Part shown: positions 60,184 through 64,000 of the stretch, piece by piece
Position numbering within the stretch: the first letter of the stretch is position 1
Layout: each line of letters starts with the position of its first letter
The notes under the pieces: generated by a model
Told to the model about the DNA's origin: nothing
The model's input: only the letters and a program-made list of their open reading frames with translations
The model's database searches: none
Translations under genes and position numbers: made by a program
Origin: Podocnemis expansa
Taxonomy: Eukaryota > Chordata > Testudines > Podocnemididae
Reading direction: 5' to 3'
Assembly (NCBI GenBank): GCA_007922195.1
Contig: ML682003.1
Location: forward strand, 5,921,694-5,985,693
DNA: 64,000 bases

Positions 60184-60626
60184 GGTGGTCCGTCAGGGTT
60201 TGAAAAAGTATATTTTTTGCCCTCAAACAAAAAAAATTGGGAACCACTGATTTATAATGTAAAATTTTAAGTGTGTTTGTTTACTCTGTCTTTTTGATGA
60301 TTTTGTCATCTTGAATGTAAGTAATTCTAAAAGGAAATGTGTGTTTTGGCTTTGGAAAGTGTCAAAATTAGCACAGACTTCATGTTACAGTTTCAAAAAA
60401 GTAAATTGACTTATTAGCATACTATATGACTATTTTTTACTGTACTTCTGCACCATTGTATGAAAAGGTTTCAGTGGTACAGCCCTCGGTCCAAAATCCT
60501 AGTCCTCATGTGGCCCTCAAGGTGATTTTAGTTTGAGACCCCTGGTGTAAATCAATGCATGGCTGCTCTAGCAAAGGAAACAATAAGCTGCTGAGAAGAG
60601 GTGCTGTGAGCAACCAGAGGTGCAAA

Positions 60627-60640
60627 GGGGGGGGGGGGGG
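60627..60640. repeat. Poly(G) run, 14 bases
   Basis: Fourteen consecutive G on the plus strand in HSF1 intron 4. Confidence 0.95.
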
Positions 60641-60948
60641 TTCAATGTACTTCACAAACAATCCATGGTGAGCAAAAAGAGTTGATTCAATAATCAATGC
60701 TTGAACTGGACAAAAACAGAGGTCAAGTGGTAATTGCAGAGTAATAACTATGTGGCTGTACATAATCACAGAATGAGTGCTCCAACAACAACTCTGGGTT
60801 AAGAGGTTGATCTTTGCTCAGAAATATGAATTGTTCAAAGCCATGGACTGCTTTTGATGATTTGTGTAGTCACCAAGATGTAAAACGATCAGTGCAATGT
60901 CACATACAAGAACACCAGACCTCCGACCTTTAAGCTCCCCCATCCTCA

Positions 60949-61042
60949 ATGCATCTGACGAAGTGAGATTTTCTCCCCCGAAAGCTCATGCAATAAATAA
61001 ATTTGTTAGCCTTTAAGTGCCACAGGACTCCTTGTTTGTTTT
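60949..61042 (+). mobile_element. Penelope-like terminal fragment with degraded hammerhead-like core
   Basis: CTGACGA at 60955-60961, a weak stem, GAAA at 60980-60983, then GCTCATGCAATAAATAAA and TTAGCCTTTAAGTGCCACAG and ACTCCTTGTTTGTTTTAC. It is the most complete plus-strand copy of the terminal region. The fourth position of the CTGATGA box is C, which is an allowed variable site in hammerhead cores. Confidence 0.6.
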
Positions 61043-62552
61043 ACAATAACCTAGAAGTGTCTGAAACATAAAACGCGTCACATTCCACTTCAGGCTGAAT
61101 TTTTCATGTGTTCAGCATAAAGGGTCATTTTTGGTTAGCTAAGCACCTCATAATAAAGGCTGAGAATAAAAGCACAGCTCAAACTTAATCGCACTGATGC
61201 TCTTGCAACCTTATTTCTGAATTATTGCTACAGTTAGAGTAGCTGAATGCAACAGAAATTTCTGTTACTGCCTTAGCATCAGGATGAAAGATGTCTCCTT
61301 GTTTCTTTAGCAGAAGCCCAAGAGGTCTTTACACTTTATGCTTCCCAGAAGGAGAAAATCTGCTCTTTTGGCACATCTTTCTGTGCAAAGTAACTTAAGG
61401 CAAATAATCTTGAGGTGGTGCAGCCTTGCCTCTACAGTGCCAATAAGGCAGGAATCTGACTGAGCACTGAAGCCTTTCTCAGAGAAGGCTGCCATTCCAG
61501 GCAGCGTCACCTAAACATTTTTGGATTTCCCAGAGCCCCAAAAATGTAAGGGAAGAAAACGACAGGAACCTTCACCTTTTTGAAGAGGTCAATACATTCG
61601 CTCATCTGAGATTAAGAGTAAAAGCGCTCAGCCCATAGATCTGGAGCAGGCTGGATTCCACTGTACTCCAGTGAAGTCATGTCCTAGCCTGGCAAACTCT
61701 TGGAGTCATTGGGGAGCATTATCCATTCCTGTTGAAAGAGCTGCTGACAAGGAAGGATAAATATTTTTATACCCCAAAGTTTAGTATGTCTACTACTTTC
61801 TATTACTGCTGCCAGTGCTAAAGACTAGCAGTAAATTATTCAGTATTATGCTGGTGGACTTGTGTTTAATTGGATTTTCCATTCTTTCAGGCAGACGGCA
61901 TGAACAAAGCAAGTCTATTTGGGAAGACTTGAGAAAATCTGTCCATGTCCACTGTGGTGTAATAAAAAAAAAGTTACAATAAGCATTGTATAGAATTTGC
62001 CAGCGATAATGTCCAAATCAAACCCAATAAAAACCTCAGTCTCCTCTTTGCTGGCCCCAAGCCACATGCATTTTCAATATGGTACAGAGAACTTACTTTC
62101 AATGGAGATGAACAGTGATCATAAACTCTTTAATGTCGAGAAAAGGGCTGATATAAATTGCATTTAGTGTTTCTAGAGAAGCATGGAAGAGTTCAAATAG
62201 CATCATTAAACATACCAAGACAGACAAAGGTTGCATGCCAGACTTCTAGAACATGGCATCAAGCCTGTGGTCCATTGAAGGCCACTCACTGAGCTTTGGA
62301 AAAGGGACTTTGACGTGAATGCAACTGCAGTCTGGTTTTTATAAATTTCTAGGAATGAACAACTTCTACTCTGCCAGCATGCACAGGGCGACTAAACTGT
62401 ACCAATCTGCCTCAGAAACACCTTGGTATTAGAAACCCAAGTGCCTTGTGAATAGAGAATGCCAGCTAGCAGGATGAGAGCAACAACCTCTCTCCAGGTC
62501 TGTATGAGGGGGACAATACTTGCTGAGGACAATACAGTCTGAGGATTTAGAT

Positions 62553-62728
62553 CAGGGGTCTCAAACACGCAGCCCATGGGCCGCATGCAGCCCCTAACGC
62601 TATTTCCTGTGGCCCACAGTGACACTATTGTTACTGATATTTGCAATATTACTGTTTCAGTGGTGTGGCCCTCGGGCTAACGTACTAGTCTTCATGCAGC
62701 CCTCGTGGTGATTTGAGTTTGAGACCTG
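62553..62728. mobile_element. Short hAT transposon with perfect 8-bp target duplication
   Basis: The 176-bp element has ends CAGGGGTCTCAAAC and, on the reverse, CAGGTCTCAAAC. It is flanked by identical ATTTAGAT at 62545-62552 and 62729-62736. No coding capacity. The ends match those of the larger element at 59084, so the two are members of one family. Confidence 0.9.
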
Positions 62729-63001
62729 ATTTAGATAATGAGTGCAACACATCTGGACAGGAAAGCATTAGGTAACTTTGTATTGTTTCAATTCTACACA
62801 AAGGGTTCCAGTTTTGTGACTCCTCCATTGCTGTAGAATTGCAGACTTGCGCCTGGTTGAGCAACTGACTCACCCAATTCAGAGGGTCATGTACAGTAAA
62901 CAGCACTGTTTACAATCTCATTTCCTGCAGTCCCACTGGGTGAAGTCATCTTGACCGGCTAAGATGTCCTTACTCCAAAGCAGAGACAGGTAAGCTGCAG
63001 C

Positions 63002-63092
63002 AGTTTTTTTTTGTTTGTTTGTTTGTTTGTTTTTGGTTTGTTTTTTTTTCCTGGGGGGGGGGGGGAATGGACGGACGGACAGACGAACGACT
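63002..63092. repeat. Compound simple repeat: (TTTG)n, poly(G), (GGAC)n
   Basis: A T-rich (TTTG)n stretch is followed by T and C runs, 13 consecutive G (63053-63065) and a short GGAC repeat up to about 63090. Confidence 0.93.
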
Positions 63093-63189
63093 TTTTAAAC
63101 AGATCTTTTAAATAAGGCAGGGTAAAATGATAATGGGAAGTCACGCTGACTGTTAGGAACTCAACAGTTCCATATTAGAAACTGTTCAA

Positions 63190-63400
63190 CAGATTCAGAT
63201 AACTGAAGGTCAGAAAGGACCCTGAACTACTGGAATCATCTAGTCTGACACACATCACAGGGACTTCCCTAAATCAACTCCAGAGGTGAAAAGACTGCTC
63301 AGTTTATTTATGGCATAAATTCTCCTTTTCACATTGTTACCAAAAAACACTTCCTTGACATGGTTGAGTCCTTTTGGCCAGGCTATACTACACCCGGTTG
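63190..63400 (-). mobile_element. CR1 LINE 3' tail, same strand as HSF1
   Basis: The plus strand carries the reverse-complemented CR1 tail (GAAGGTCAGAAAGGACCCTG, TCATCTAGTCTGACACACAT) and its continuation. Right boundary approximate. Confidence 0.7.
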
Positions 63401-64000
63401 AGCAGATATTGGTGGAAGGTTGCTAGATGCAGTGTATGAGAAGGAACGTGAACAGTGTGCAATGAATACTGACGTGAAGTTTAACCCTCGCTGGGTTGAG
63501 CAATGTATAGTCACAATGATCCAGTAATAATGTCTCTGTGACAACAGAAGATGGCGTTGCATACCTTTCAGAAAACAGACATTCTGGGAAATGCCCACAA
63601 CAGAATATTTAAAAAGTAGCAGTGAAAGCTGTAAGAAACCATGAACAAAAATTCAACTGTCATGCATGCAGTTTTGTCACAGACAATGCTGCAAGCATGA
63701 TAAAGAGAAGATGATACTTAGAAGAAATGGAAGGATACTCCTCAATAACCTACAGCTGCAGTACCCATTTGATGCTTCTTTTAGCCAAATACTTAAGTAC
63801 ATCTTCTCCAAGAATAAGAGTAAATCTTGCTGAAGTCACAAAATACTTCTGTAACAAGCATTTGGTTTCAGCTTTGTTGGAGATCAGGAGGATTCAAACT
63901 AATTCTCCCAAGATGTCTGATGGAATTCTGTGGTTCACTGTTTTGAACAATTTATTAAGAACTAGTCTATTTTCATAAAACTTCATGTAAACTGTGATAA

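Larger units (their letters stand above)
59084..60544. mobile_element. 1.46-kb hAT-type element with internal minisatellite
   Basis: The left end (TAGAAGTCTCAAAC) and the reverse complement of the right end (CAGGGGTCTCAAAC) form the terminal inverted repeat. The flanking 8-mers are GTATAAAT at 59076-59083 and GTGTAAAT at 60545-60552, matching at 7 of 8. The ends match those of the 176-bp element at 62553. The interior contains a GC-rich minisatellite (59529-59850), an AT-rich tract (60028-60183) and, near 60184-60252, a piece ending GGGAACCACTG that looks like the right end of another hAT family. A 259-codon plus-strand frame (59259-60038) spans the minisatellite. It has no transposase motifs and is probably a by-product of the repeat. 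Confidence 0.8.
41083..64000. other. HSF1: HSF1 intron 4, visible part (at least 22.9 kb)
   Basis: No HSF1 exon 4 was found, even though its conserved ending (the lysine-histidine-rich part before ENEALW) was searched for on the minus strand. Recognised contents are CR1 (41912-43412), a LINE tail (43425-43875), hAT-like pieces (47277-47711, 59084-60544, 62553-62728), Penelope-like fragments (50910-51004, 51621-51712, 53531-53632, 56271-56428, 60949-61042) and a CR1 tail (63190-63400). Stretches 43876-47276, 47712-50909, 53633-56270, 56429-59083 and 61043-62552 contain no feature that I can name. Short parts near 51184-51440 and 51735-51965 carry TGTAGACA-type motifs of an unnamed short transposon. 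Confidence 0.75.

Noticed and set aside
41083..64000. HSF1 exons 1-4, including the DNA-binding domain
   Set aside because: The expected conserved words (for example the segment before ENEALW and the FVRQLNMYGF region) were not found on the minus strand. They should lie beyond 64000.

Overview
The window is vertebrate nuclear DNA, most likely from a non-avian reptile and probably a turtle. The interspersed repeats support this: many CR1 LINE fragments, short hAT transposons, a DIRS-type Gag remnant and Penelope-like retroelement pieces. Species cannot be decided from the sequence alone.

Only one gene can be supported: heat shock factor 1 (HSF1), on the minus strand. Nine consecutive exons lie between 41082 and 11773. 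They correspond to exons 5 to 13 of the mammalian gene and encode the C-terminal 347 residues, aligning to human residues 164-529. This covers the end of the HR-A/B trimerisation coiled coil, the regulatory domain, HR-C and the transactivation domain. All splice sites have AG/GT and all codon phases join. A 3' UTR of about 1.45 kb runs to an AATAAA at 10349-10344. The exons for the DNA-binding domain and the start of HR-A (exons 1-4) were not found and should lie beyond 64000.

Layout. Positions 1-10324 are downstream intergenic DNA with two CR1 copies (485-3345 and 7275-8705), a hAT element nested in the first CR1, and no recognisable neighbouring gene. Positions 10325-41082 hold HSF1 exons 13-5, with a 15.1 kb intron 9 (16882-31970) and a 5.1 kb intron 7. 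These introns contain two related 610-614 bp LTRs, a DIRS Gag remnant, CR1 fragments, a Penelope-like tail and short hAT elements. Positions 41083-64000 are the visible part of intron 4. It contains CR1, Penelope-like and hAT insertions, including a 1.46 kb hAT-type element with an internal minisatellite.

Nothing in the window amounts to a new multi-gene system. The most useful leads are hammerhead-ribozyme-like cores in the Penelope-like fragments, palindromic head-to-head Penelope-like remnants, hAT elements with readable 8-bp target duplications, an HSF1 exon 9 that lacks the serine and arginine of the mammalian PKA site, and an unrecognised 90-codon frame next to a Penelope-like insertion.
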